Notes: generated by a model not told the origin, from the sequence alone. A stretch of 64,000 nt of DNA from Pollenia angustigena (GCA_930367215.1 OV884056.1:41850308-41914307); one strand, 5' to 3'. Counted from the stretch's first letter, positions 23,236-34,203 are shown. Program-made: numbers and translations.

Positions 23236-23600
23236 TCAGGACCTTGCATGCTTAATTTTATGTTTCTAGATCCAATACTAAAGAAAATTCAAAAAGTACC
23301 AGTTAAAGAGCAAAAAAGTACCAAAAAGACCTTTTTACAGATTCTCATTAACTCAGGATTTTGCATGATTAATTTTATATTTCTGGGTCCAATAATCACG
23401 AAACTTCAAAAAGTACCAGCTAAAAAACAAAAAAGTACCAAAAAGCCCCCATTACGGATTCTTATTCACTCAGGATTTTACATGTTTAATTTTGTGTTTC
23501 TCGTTCCAATATTAACGATAATTAAAAAAAAGTATCAGTTGTGGAAAGAAAAAGTATCAAAAAGCTTAAGAAAGAAATTTAATTTCCCCTTTTTGATACT
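23236..23600 (+). repeat. three tandem units of about 118 bp
   Basis: Units start near 23236, 23353 and 23473. Each contains CTCAGGA(C/T)TTT(G/A)CATG, then AATTTTATNTTTCT, a CCAATA word and AAAAAGTACCA. They keep one open frame (143 codons) with a repeated protein pattern (MxNFxFLxPI), but there is no start context or known domain, so I call it a repeat rather than a gene. Confidence 0.75.
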
Positions 23601-24159
23601 TTTTTTCTCCCCATTTAATTATCAAAAATTTCAATATTTATGTGGGAGCAAGTCCAGAATTATACGTATATGTCAATAAATAAAGAAAAATGAATTGTAA
23701 AAAAACTAACAAAAAAAAAGTTATGATTTTCATGGCATAAACGTTTGAATTTTAAAAAAGTACCAAGTTTGTATTTATTAGATCAGTTCCGAATGTGATA
23801 TTATCTTTATTTCTATTTTTATTAGTTTAAAAGATAAATCAAAATACAGTAAACTTCCTACAAGGTCCGAATTTCAAAAAAGTACCAGACACCTGTCTGC
23901 TTATTTTGCTAAAGGTTACCGAATTTACCCGTTTTGACCGTCTAAGCATTAGAATTTTTAAAGATCACGTCTTACTGGCTCGAATTGGGGACTATAACCT
24001 CCGGTCCAAATTTAAAGTTTTTAGCATCGGAGCTTAGGTAATGCAATAATGAATCAGTGAGTCAGACAGTAACGTTACAATTTTATATGGGTAGATCAAA
24101 CCTATCAACTTTTTGGTTTAATAAACTGGCTATAATTATGTACTAAACGTAAAGAACTA

Positions 24160-24289
24160 CCGCCTTATGCAAAAAAAGTTAAAGTTCCCATTAGTTAACC
24201 AGCACCAAAAATATCCATTCACTCTTACTGGGCTTTATGTGTTTTGTTAACTAATGCGAACTTTAACTTTTTTTTTTGCACAAGGGGGC
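24160..24289. mobile_element. short MITE with GTTAAAGTTC inverted repeats
   Basis: The left end CGCCTTATGCAAAAAAAGTT continues AAAGTTCCCATTAGTTAAC. The right end GTTAACTAATGCGAACTTTA, then a T run and GCACAAGGGGGC, is its inverted copy. Confidence 0.75.
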
Positions 24290-24728
24290 TTGACTCTATT
24301 TGAGCATTGTCATATAAAAGAGGAATTTATCTAGGACAAATTTTGGACGTCATACCTTCGATAGAAATCATCTTAAACGTCCTGTTAGAACATATTTCGC
24401 TGACTAAAAAGCATTTTATAGCTTAAATTTAAAGCAAAAGTTTCAGTTAAGCTTGAAATAACCATTTAACATTTTTATACCACAACAGAATTCCTTGTTG
24501 GGAACCTTTCTTCTGTTCTCAAATTTCTTTTACATTCCATGATAGTTTTGTAAATAATCCATGTTTCGAATAGTTGAAAATTAATACTTTTAAATCAAAG
24601 TTTCGAAATGCTTTTGGAATTCGTCAGGCTCGTTTTAATTTAACAGGAAATTTTTTAACATAAATATTTCTCAATTTATAATTTGACTTTAAGGTTTCGG
24701 TTGCATTTGTATGTAGACTATATAACTT

Positions 24729-24913
24729 ATATGGGCATTTCCAACGAAAAGTCTACTTTTTGTAACGTATCGCCAGCAGGCAATAAAAAATTGTTACTCA
24801 ACAATTAGTCCCAAAAAGGATATAAATTGATCAACATGGGCCCAAAACAGAAGCTTATTTGTTTGCTGCCGTTACGTTACAAAAAGTAGACTTTTTGCTG
24901 GAAATGCCCATAT
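24729..24913. mobile_element. family C MITE, copy 2 (best preserved)
   Basis: The ends ATATGGGCATTTCCAACGAA and TGCTGGAAATGCCCATAT are inverted, followed inside by AAGTCTACTTTTTGTAACGT and ACGTTACAAAAAGTAGACTT. The flanks allow a TA duplication (TA before TATGGGCA, TA after TGCCCATA), which would fit a Tc1/mariner-type element. Size 185 bp. Confidence 0.85.
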
Positions 24914-25554
24914 ATAAAAATTTTATTATTCCAATTCACCTTTGAAATGCCCAAGCAATTTCTTCTGGTATGTATTATAGAATAACAATTTTATACAATT
25001 TATGGGGTTTTTTTTTTTATTTTGTACAGCAATAATAATGTTGAAATGTCTGTAATATGGAGCGTTTATAAAGTGAATTCTTATCTTATCTTTTTATTTC
25101 AACGTTTCGTAAATATGTGCTTTAAAAAAAAAAGTAATAATTCTTTCATATAAAAAATATGGGTATTGTACAAAATGCTCTGCGTATTCATTTATGGGTG
25201 TAGGAAAACATGCATGTGTTTGTGTGATTTTAGCTTTTAGTAAAAATATATGAGTGAAATAATTTCAATTTTTTGCTTCAATTTTAGGGGTCTACGTGCT
25301 GAATTATTAATAACTTCCAAAGAAAAATATTTGTTAACGGCAGTGTTACCAGATGACCAAAATAGCTTAATTTAGGAAAATAAAATAGTTAAGAACTTTT
25401 TTAATTTAAAACACATCAAAACTATATAACAAAGCAAAAATAATTAATTTAAACAATCATTAGCTACCTGGAGTCTCCCAGACTCTGGCAGAATGGCTTT
25501 TGGTTATAACTCTTCGCATGCGCAATTTTTCTGGCCATGAGCAGTGATGCCAAA

Positions 25555-26083
25555 TTAGCCCTTTTCGGGTGAAAAAAACGCTCGATTTCGGTCCATTCTG
25601 TTATAATATATTAGAGGAATAAAGCGCTTTATACCATGATCGGCGATGAAAAAAATGCAATAGCTATTTATTTCTTTATTTCTCTTCGTTACATATTCAA
25701 AAGTTAAACATAAAAAAAGTGATGTATTTTTTATTACGGAGAGCAATTGCGTGTTCGATATTTTTTGTCAGTCCGTCTTGAGCCAACACACATAAGCATG
25801 ATATGCCCAAATCTAAGCCGCAAACAGACATCGTTTGGCCTTGCGATTTATTGATCGTCATTGCAAATTTCAATCTAATAGGAAATTTAACGCGTTTAAA
25901 TTCAATTGTGACATATGTGACAATCATCGGAGTTTGTGGCAGCAAAACATTTTCGTCTCGGAATTTACCATTCGAAATGGTAGCTTCGATAACGTTTATC
26001 ATAAATTTTTTAACGACCAATCGTGTACCATTGCAAAGCATAAGTAGAATAACCGGAGAATAAAATTTTTTCAAAAAATACAT
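25555..26083 (-). pseudogene. Helitron helicase relic, C-terminal part
   Basis: The minus strand encodes LCNGTRLVVKKFMINVIEAT, then FKRVKFPIRLKFAMTINKSQ and GQTMSVCGLDL. These are the late Pif1-like helicase motifs of Helitron Rep/Hel proteins, with AMTINKSQGQ as the diagnostic core. The following segment that usually reads 'YVACSRV' is missing, and the frame then continues QDGLTKNIEHAIALRN, the usual C-terminal end. This is a small internal deletion in a truncated copy. No Rep domain is visible upstream. Confidence 0.85.
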
Positions 26084-26104
26084 AAACTTTTCAAAAAAAT
26101 CGTT

Positions 26105-26540
26105 TAATTAATTAAGAAGGCACACGATGGGGCTGCTTTTACCCGTTTTGCTTTATTTTACGCCTTAACATTTAAAATATTAAGCCTTAAGTTCCTTCAA
26201 GACTCGAAACTATTATCGGATAATTAATTAAGAAGACATGGGTAGATGGATATTTTACCCTCTTTGCCCTATTTTACGCCCTAATTGTTGGAATTTGCAA
26301 AGTTCCTTTAGATACTACAGTATCTGCATACCAAATTTAAAGAATAACGGTTGATTAGTTAAGAAGATATAGGAAGGGGCAGCGTTTGCACCTCTTGCCC
26401 TATTTCACGCCCTGAATAATAAAAATTATAGCCTATAGTTCCTTCTAGATGTTACACTATTTGCCTGAGAAATTTCAAGAAAATCGGTTGATAAGTTAAG
26501 AAGATATTGGGAGGGGGAGCTTTTACCCGAGTTGGCCTAT
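26105..26540. repeat. four tandem units of about 115-137 bp next to the Helitron relic
   Basis: Units begin near 26107, 26223, 26351 and 26488, each with TTRATWAGTTAAGAAG or TTAATTAAGAAG, then a G-rich segment, GCTTTTACCC-like and CCTATTTTACGCCCT words, and AGTTCCTT. They lie just upstream (in coding sense) of the helicase fragment. Confidence 0.7.
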
Positions 26541-26630
26541 TTTATTCCGAATGTCATTATGCACATAAGGCATTACGATACATGGCTTGGTAACTTTTTA
26601 AGTGACAATAAAAAATCATAATATGAACAA

Positions 26631-27356
26631 GTAAGAAAGTAAAGTCGGTCAAGTCCAACCATATGATACCCTACACCACAGTTTTTAAAAACACATCATG
26701 CTTATGTGTCCATGTAAATATGGATTTATCTATGTTTATAAACTTCATGAAAATCGGCTTGAAAGTTTGTGAGAGGCAGAAATTGCCCCCTACATCCGCT
26801 TGTGGTCCTATTTTTGAAAAACTGTATAGCTAATGTGTCCATATAGATATGGATCTATCTATGGTTTAAATTTCATTATAATCGGTTTGAGAGGCAGAAA
26901 TTGCCCCTATCTCCCCTCGTGGTCCAATTTTTTAAAAATGCATACATTTTGTGTCCATATAGATATGGTTCTATCTATGTTTTAAATTTCATAAAAATCG
27001 GTTTGATAGTTTCTGAGAGGAAGAAATTTCCCCCTATCTTCCCTCGTGGTCCTACGATTCGGCCATTTTCAAAAGGTTTGGTCCTTGTGCCAATAAGAAC
27101 CTATGACCCAAATTTTATCAAATTATCTCCAAAATTGCGACCTGTACTTTGCGCACAAGGTTACATGGACAGCCAGCCAGCCAGCCTGCCTGCCAGCCAG
27201 CCTGCCAGCCGGACGGACATCGTTAGTTCGACTCAGAAAGTGATTCTGAGTAGATCGGTATACTTTAAGGTGGGTCTAGGACCATTTTTTTAAGGCGTTA
27301 CACACATCAGCACAAATGCATAATACCCTCTCCACTATTGTGGTGTGGGTATAAAA
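26631..27356 (+). repeat. repeat family A, longest copy
   Basis: It starts AACAAGTAAGAAAGTAAAGT and CCTACACCACAG. The interior repeats a module 'atgtgtccatatagatatgg ... tttgagaggcagaaattgcccc' about three times. It ends with a run of CCAGCCAGCCTGC units, CAGAAAGTGATTCTGAGT and a hairpin-like terminus CCTCTCCACTATTGTGGTGT GGGTATA. A reverse copy is at 38915-39431. I see no protein; the superfamily is unknown to me. Confidence 0.8.
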
Positions 27357-27550
27357 ATGAAAGGCATTTTGCTGATACATATTTATATGGGAAATATGCT
27401 GCAAAAAAGCTCGTTTAACTAAATTATGCACAAAAATGCTGCAAACGGTAAAATATGCAAAAATATGCACTAACAAATCGATGCCAAAATATTGTTTGTG
27501 CCTTCATTGGTTGCACAAGAAAAAACATGTAATTGCATATTTATAGTTGC

Positions 27551-28243
27551 CCTGTAGTGCGATTCACTATGCTTTTTAAACCACAATTTTTTCGTTTAAA
27601 AATGTTAACCACAAAAAAAAGTAACACTTCTAATGACATCTGCTGGTGTTTAAAGCCAGCTGTTTTAGTCAGCTGTCATTTTTAACAAAACAAATTGTGG
27701 TTTATTAACACCAACATTTTTGGTGTGGTTAAATCCGCTAAGAAGTGTTTATTTATAATCCATAAATAACATGGATTTTAGGTATTTAGCCTACAATTTA
27801 TCCACTTCTTGCCACACACCAATTTTCCGTGGAGCTTCTTATTTATTTATCCTAAAGCCAACCATTTGACTCAAACAAAATTGAAAAATTAACAAAAAAT
27901 TAATTTAATTAAAATTAAATTAATAAAATAATAAAAGAAAAATAATTAATAAAATAATAAAAATAAGTAATGCTTTACGCACTTTGCATAATATCATTTA
28001 AAGTCTATAAATTAAAAGGTTTTTGCTTTGTTTTTTTATTCTTCTTTGTTATTTTATCCTATTTTGATGTTTCTCTTGGCAGAGTGGCCACGATATATCA
28101 ATTTGAATAGAAAAAAATACAAAACTTTTTACCGTGGTTATAAATAAGTTAGTGAATCACATAGTGGTTAGTGCAAACATCAAAATGAGTGGTTAAAGTA
28201 AGCACTTTTAAAAGTGTTAAAAGTTAGTGAATTGCACTACTGG
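27551..28243. mobile_element. inverted-repeat element with CCNGTAGTGC termini
   Basis: The left end CCTGTAGTGCGATTCACTAT and the right end TTAGTGAATTGCACTACTGG are inverted. Subterminal words AACCAC and AGTGTTA/TAACACTT recur on both sides. Size 693 bp, non-coding. I could not identify a target-site duplication. Confidence 0.75.
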
Positions 28244-28286
28244 TCATTAATTTTGATAATCTAAAAAAAATTAAAAAAAGGTAATC

Positions 28287-28375
28287 CTGCCTTTTAAAAA
28301 TGGTTTTTTTGCTCTCCTGAAAAATAATTATTTTGTCACTTACAACGTTATTCGCGGCTGTGCTTCAATTATTCC
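28287..28375 (+). repeat. family D repeat terminus, copy 1
   Basis: TTTTGCTCTCCTGAAAAATA followed by ACGTTATTCGCGGCTGTGCT TCAATT. It is closely matched at 35646-35729 (same strand), and its last 30 bases appear inverted at 35338-35369. Confidence 0.75.
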
Positions 28376-29362
28376 TGACTAAAAGTCGCTATACTGCAAC
28401 GGATTCCAAACTTTCTGATAATGTGACCCCCATCAGAAAAAATAACAAATTCGCGGCCCCTTATTAAATTAAACAATAAAATAATATAGGAACATTTTCA
28501 AGTTGGAAAAAGTGATTGATAATAGAACAGAGTTCTTAGAATTAGTTTTTGTTTAAAATAGAATTGTTCGAAAGAAGGAATTTTTTCGCACATCGGAAAT
28601 AGGCTATAAACAAAAATTAACAAAAACCTAGTATGTATTTATGGAAAATTATATGTGATGGATAAGCTTGTTTGTTTGGATAAAGAATCTCAAATGTTGG
28701 CGATATTGTTGAAATAGCCACACGTAGTTTTTCCAATACTAAGCGATTTAGGTATTTCGATTTCATGGCTGCTAAAGCAGAAAATACGGTTTCGCATAAA
28801 TATGAAATCTGGTAACAGCATTATTATAGCTCTGTCCGGCAACGTAATATAATCTTTTTTACGTTCCACCCAAAACTAAATTAAAGTTTTACTATCAAAT
28901 TCCTGTAGCAATAAAGTATCGCAAGTTATTTCAATCAGTTGTTCTTTTTCGAACATTTTCAATTCAAATACAGTAGTTTTGACTTAACTGCCTTTTGTTT
29001 AAGTGCGCTTTTAAAATACCATGCAAATTCCATTTTTAAGTGCATACAAAAAATTCAAACTAGCTGCACTTGGACTTAACTGCCCAAAACACATATTTTC
29101 TGTAATTGTTCTTTAAAATCCTTGTTTACCTGCCTTTTGTATACCTGCATATTTGTCGTATTTTTGGGCATTTAAAAAAAATGGTGTCCACTTTTTCACA
29201 TAAATATCCAATTTAAGCTGTTTATAAAAATAAAAATTGCAAACAAGTCAAATTGGCATCATTATAATTCATTTATTTTGTTTGCGTGTACCTACATTTA
29301 TGCATATGGCTTGTGGTTACAGCAACTTTTCCATGATTATTTGAAAGGAATAGCAAATCTTA

Positions 29363-29545
29363 AGGCTCAGTTAGCCGGGAGTAACAGTAACGTAGAAAAT
29401 CAGCTGATTCATTTTGTTGTATGTAAAGCAATTAGAACGATTACAGTTAGCAGTAAGATGTTACGTCTCAATCTGTAAGAAATAGATTGGTCTTACTTTT
29501 TTACGGTAAGGTTACTGTTACTATTACTCCCGGCTAACTGAGCCT
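29363..29545. mobile_element. MITE with TTA target duplication, first of two back to back
   Basis: The ends AGGCTCAGTTAGCCGGGAGT and ACTCCCGGCTAACTGAGCCT are exact inverted copies, flanked on both sides by TTA. A 3-bp TTA duplication is typical of PIF/Harbinger elements. Confidence 0.85.
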
Positions 29546-29548
29546 TTA

Positions 29549-29708
29549 GGCTTGGAACTAATAAAGCAGTTGTAGTAGTATTTGAAACTGACGACTGCTC
29601 TGTAGCGCAACAAAGTTTAAAATTTCGAATTTTGCGCTTCAACTGCAACGACGTATTTTATTGGCGCTATTCTTAACGTTGTACTACAGCAACTATTCTG
29701 TTCCCAGC
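29549..29708. mobile_element. MITE with TTA target duplication, second of two back to back
   Basis: It starts GGCTTGGAACTAATAAAGCA and ends AACTATTCTGTTCCCAGC, an imperfect inverted pair with AGTTGTAGTA and TACTACAGCAACT inside. It is flanked by TTA on both sides, the left TTA being shared with the neighbouring MITE. Confidence 0.7.
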
Positions 29709-30367
29709 TTAATTGTTACTAATTTTGCCATCTCGTTCATAAAAATGCATAACAAATGACTATAGGGTTTTTGAACATCATTGTTATAAACAATTTATTA
29801 ATAAAAACGTTGTTACTCCTCTTTCAAACACTTCACTTCAGCTGCACTTTTATGCAGGTAACCACAATTGCATACCTGTACATTGAGGCAGCTAAATACA
29901 TTTAAGATATCTGCATTTTTTATTTATCTGCACAAAAAATCGTGCAAAGGAGATTGTGCAGCTAAGTTAAAATTACTGCACATCAAGTTGGTTATTCAAA
30001 AATGGATTCTGGATCCATGCAAACTTCGTTAATCAATATCCATTAAATAATGTGAAAAAAGTTTTTGTAAACTTTGCAAATGTTCTATAAAATTATTGTT
30101 AAAGCTAAGGCACGAGCTCTATGTTTGCATTTGTCCTTCAAGTTGTGCTGAAAAGGTCAGCAAGAAAAAGAAAGACAAAAAAAATGAAAAAACAAAACAA
30201 AATATGTACTTTGAACTTCAAGAAGAATTCTTGACAAAAGTACGAAAAAACAGAAGTAAAGGAAGAACATGTAAAATAAAATTAAAATAGATAATCATTC
30301 AAAGCAAATTTCGATCTACCAAAGGTTAAATACAATTTGGTTTAAGGATTGATGTTTGACTAATGAC

Positions 30368-30492
30368 GTCAGCAGTCGTCGATGGCTGCGAGTGTTAAAC
30401 GGCAAGCCCTCTGAGGAGATTGAGTGGTTGCAATCGAAACATGTCAGGGTAACCTGTCCGTAAAAAAGCCTGGGTTCGAGCCCAGATTGAGT
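30368..30492 (+). ncRNA. tRNA-like sequence (tRNA pseudogene or SINE head)
   Basis: TGGCTGCGAGTGTTAAACGG resembles a tRNA-Ser/Leu-type A box, and CTGGGTTCGAGCCCAGATTG forms a perfect T-arm with a B box (GGTTCGAGCCC). The distance between the boxes is about 80 bases, longer than in a normal tRNA, and I cannot fold a proper acceptor and anticodon arm. A degenerate tRNA-derived SINE is more likely than a working tRNA gene. Confidence 0.45.
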
Positions 30493-30703
30493 CAAGAATG
30501 GAAAAATTATCAGTAAATTTTAATTAATTTTCATGCTGTAAAATTCCTTTCTTCATAAAAATAATTTAATGAAAATTAAATTTGATGAACTTAAGCCTAA
30601 ATAAAAATATTAAAAATTTGGATTAAAAACCATAAATAGTTCAACAAAATAACCACAATACTAATGATTTTTGTTCTATTTAATATTGTTAAACACGTCA
30701 TAT

Positions 30704-30860
30704 ACATATGGGCATTTCCATTTTGACGTGTCGTGATACAAAGTAATAAAGTAGCACTATATTCAGAAAAATAATTACATCAATCGACGCTAAGGATTTG
30801 CATATATGTATAAGCAAAAATATGCACTGGCGTGACGTTAAAAAAACGGAAGTGGATTTT
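30704..30860. repeat. degenerate family C MITE
   Basis: The left end CATATGGGCATTTCCATTTT with ACGTGTCGTGATACAAAGTA matches the family C terminus. The right end (GGCGTGACGTTA near 30830, then AAGTGGATTTTG) is only faintly recognisable. Confidence 0.5.
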
Positions 30861-30998
30861 GACTTGCATTACAAAACTGAATAAGACTGCGAACTGAGCA
30901 AGACGTTTTGTATAAAACCTTTTTTAGTAAACTTTGGACTTATATAGATTTATTTTTCAATCTATCAAATTTAAAAATCTTAGCTCGTTTTAAGGTAA

Positions 30999-31241
30999 AT
31001 ATGGACATTTTCAGTGAAAAGTCTACTTTCTTTAATGAAACGCCAGAATGCAAATAAGGTTGTAGTTTAGGCCCATGTTGTTCAACCGTTATCCCTTTTG
31101 TTACTTAATGTAGCTCTAGTTGCACTTTACACCAAAATATAAAAAAGTAAACTATACATATAAAATCTTTTGAGAAACAATTTAAATTACTTCTAGCGTT
31201 ACGTTACCAAAAGTAGACTTTTCGCTGGAACTGCCCTATAT
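30999..31241. mobile_element. family C MITE, copy 3
   Basis: The left end ATATGGACATTTTCAGTGAA then AAGTCTACTTTCTTTAATGA; the right end GTTACCAAAAGTAGACTTTT then CGCTGGAACTGCCCTATAT. It sits immediately beside the hAT relic block at 31249-31566. Confidence 0.8.
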
Positions 31242-31649
31242 TCTTTTTTTAATTGGATATCCGTAGCTCCAATTTTTTAATGAATGCCGTGACTTTGTCT
31301 TTTTGAATTAGAGCATGCATTGATTGCCCTTGCATTGATTTATTTAAATCGCTCAATTTTTTTAAAATTTCAACTAAAAAAGCAAGTTTAAGAATAAAGA
31401 TATCGTTGCGAAAGAAAGATGCCTCAGCTTTGTGATTTTCAGCAAGAAAGATCGCAATTTCGTCTTTAAGTGCGAACACTCTTTGAATACATTTTGAACG
31501 AGGTAGCCAACGTACTTCACAATAGTACAAAAGTGATGTATATTCAGCTCCCATATCTTCGCACAACTTTCAAATTATCCCGCTTTCAAAGGACTGTTTT
31601 TGATATAGCTTACATTTTTTGTAACAATATAAAATATGTTATTCCTCAC

Positions 31650-32561
31650 CACTGTTGCCAGAAGTGCAGATTTCTCTGCATTTTGCTGATTTTTCGTTGC
31701 AAAAATGACGAAGTGAGATTTGCAGATTTTTGCCGTCAAATTGCAGATTTTTTAAAATTGAAGAAATTATAAGAAATTGTAAATACTTTTATATTGATCC
31801 TTTGAACCAAGATTGGATTTTTGGAGATCAATTATAGCGTTTAAAAGGAATAAATCCAAATATTTTATTGAATGGAGAGTTGGATGTTTGACTAAAATCT
31901 CAAGCGGTGGTCAACACCTTTTCCACGACGTATTAGAAATACAAATTGGACAAAAATGGTTAAGTTATTTAAATTTTCATTGAATTCGAATTGAAAACCA
32001 TCAAACAAATGGCATAAACATCTCGCTATCTCGAGTCTGCGGTTAGATTTTTAAAATTGTTTAATGCAGAATCAAAGAATTCCTAAATATATATTATATT
32101 TGGTCATTCATTGGACAGAAAAAATGTCCGAACTTTTTATTCATGAAAATTACCATTTTTGGTCTCTTTTTCTAACACGGTTAAGCTCACGGGAGATTAT
32201 CGGTACAGCCAAAATATTTTGGGAATCAACATAAAAAATTTAAAAGTTAATTTTTAGGGCGGTACGGTACAACTTTTACTTTTTTTTGTCAGTCTAATGT
32301 ACAATGTATTTGGATACATATATATTGTTCTTTCTCTTTTGTAATACATATTAACTTTTAAATTCAATGTACCAGAAAAATGTTAAATATCAGCTTTATT
32401 TTTTTTTTTTTTTGGTTTGTTGTATGAATCCGAAAATAAAAACAAATCAGCCTCAAAATAAAGTTATGTAATTTTCCAGATTTTTACAATATTTTTCCAG
32501 ATTTTCCAGATTTGTTGGTCCAATTTTTCAGATTTATTAGAAAAAATTTCTGGCAACAGTG
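31650..32561. mobile_element. non-autonomous hAT element with 8-bp target duplication
   Basis: Terminal inverted repeats CACTGTTGCCAGAA (31650-31663) and TTCTGGCAACAGTG (32548-32561) are perfect, and both are flanked by the direct duplication TTCCTCAC (31642-31649 and 32562-32569). The 8-bp duplication and the CASTGTTGCCA-type end indicate the hAT superfamily (P-like elements also make 8-bp duplications). The 912-bp inside has no transposase. CAGATTT words are repeated in the subterminal regions on both sides. It is inserted inside the older hAT relic. Confidence 0.93.
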
Positions 32562-33480
32562 TTCCTCACTCATATTTTTTGATACAAGAGCTTTGATTCA
32601 TTTGCCTGGGCACCATCAGTACAGAGTCCAACCCAAGTATTCCATTTAAAATTTTTAAATAAAAAAAAACAGAAATTAAAAACCGTATAACCGCCTTGAT
32701 GTTATTACGCGATCCACAGTTTGGAAAGCAATGCTACACTGTAAGATTTTCTAAGAAAAAAATTCCAAATACATACATGCAATATTATTGGATATGATAT
32801 TCGCCATATTATTTCCGTTTTGTCCTTTATTATGCAATAAGTCGCACAATGGTAGCATTTATTCAATAAAAAGGTTAACATAACCTATAGGAATAACATA
32901 AACAGCATTGTACAATGTTGCCAACACATTTCACTTTCTTTTCGTTGTGCAATAAAAATCAAAAGTCTTTTGATTGCTGCCAATATATTGTGTCACCTTT
33001 ACATACACATACACATTGCCGATATAATTGTACAATACGTAAAATTTAACAATTTTAATGCAAGAGTATGAGCCGCTTAACAAGTAAAGTTTTACAAAAT
33101 TAATATATGAGGTGATTTTTGTATACCTAACTTTTTTTTAACATAAATTGGTGTTTTTAGATGTTGACATTAAAATAACTGTGGGAATTCTATTGCTGTT
33201 CTCACCATGGTGTTTGTCCACGATTGCTGATGGTGTGGTGAGAATCGGAGTGTTAATTGCTGTTACTGACCGAATAATAAATGCCTAAACTATTTACTAA
33301 AAATTTCTTCCTAATATATCTGAAATAAACCTTAACAAACGGTTTATGTCTAAGCTAAATAATTGATGAGTACTGGTTTTTGTTTCAACTTGGCTTGCAA
33401 TCATTGTCATAAAAGTGTTGTGTGATCTTAGGCGCAATTAATAAATAAGTTGAAATTATTAAATATTTTATTAAAGACAG

Positions 33481-33615
33481 TAGGGATGGGCAAATGGAAA
33501 AACTATATCGATACATATCGAATCGATATTTTTTAAGAGTATCGACATTTATTATTTCAAAAATATCAACGTATCGAACGTATTTCGCTGAAACTTTTAC
33601 CAAATAAAAAAATGT

Positions 33616-33661
<46 letters not shown>

Positions 33662-34203
33662 AATCTTATTATTATTCCAAATATATATAGGCACATATGT
33701 ATAATTCCAAAACCGCATAAAATAAATATTTTCAAGTTTGTTTGACTTTTCTGTTTTAAGTAGAAATCTGCAATGTAAAAACCCCGCTTTTTTAATTCTT
33801 CTTCTTATAAATGACAATCTTAACATGCAGTCTACAACTGACATGAAATGCTTAACAATAACACTAATATGATGTTAGTATTAAGTATAGACTCATCATG
33901 TTAGAGGTGTTCTCATGTTATAACACGGTTGTTAATGCAAATATTTTAACAACGCTTTTATAACATCACGGTATAACAGCAAATCATGTCAGTGATGCCA
34001 ATTCTTAAAAAAACATATTGTTTGAAAAACTTCTAAAATTTTGAGTTTTAATTGAAGACTGACTGTTAAAAATATCGAATTCGATATTCGTATTTCAATA
34101 TCGATACATCGATATATCGGTATTTTAAATATCTGCGATATATATCGATTATTTTTTTTAAATACCGATATTTTGATATATCGATACTTTTTGCCCATTC
34201 CTA
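33481..34203. mobile_element. non-autonomous hAT-like element rich in TATCGATA words
   Basis: It starts TAGGGATGGGCAAATGG and ends TTTTTGCCCATTCCTA (inverted). The flanks AAAGACAG and GAAGACAG agree at 7 of 8 bases, consistent with an 8-bp target duplication. The subterminal parts on both sides are packed with ATCGATA-type words, a pattern typical of transposase-binding subterminal repeats. It also contains the TA microsatellite at 33619-33656. Confidence 0.8.
33619..33656. repeat. (AT)19 microsatellite
   Basis: 38 bases of perfect AT repeat inside the element at 33481-34203. Open frames here encode Tyr-Ile repeats and are artefacts. Confidence 0.95.

Larger units (their letters stand above)
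28650..32760 (-). pseudogene. hAT transposase relic broken by several insertions
   Basis: Three hAT-transposase blocks lie on the minus strand in protein order. Near 32620 is GLCTDGAQANESK (the 'CTDGA' block). At 31566-31249 is LLYYCEVRWLPRSKCIQRVF and KDEIAIFLAENHKAE, as in ZBED5/FAM200-type hAT proteins. Near 28960-28660 is the dimerisation region, RAIIMLLP then YLCETVFSALAAMKSKYLNR. Frameshifts and stops show it is dead. The blocks are separated by younger insertions at 29363-29708, 30999-31241 and 31650-32561. That all three came from one ancestral copy is inference from order, strand and family. Confidence 0.75.

Noticed and set aside
26631..27356. Family A repeat as a protein-coding element
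   Set aside because: The 130-codon frame in it includes translation of the CCAGCCAGCCTGC run and is not preserved in the reverse copy at 38915-39431.
33385..33844. Membrane-protein-like frames with Tyr-Ile runs
   Set aside because: They translate the (AT)19 microsatellite.
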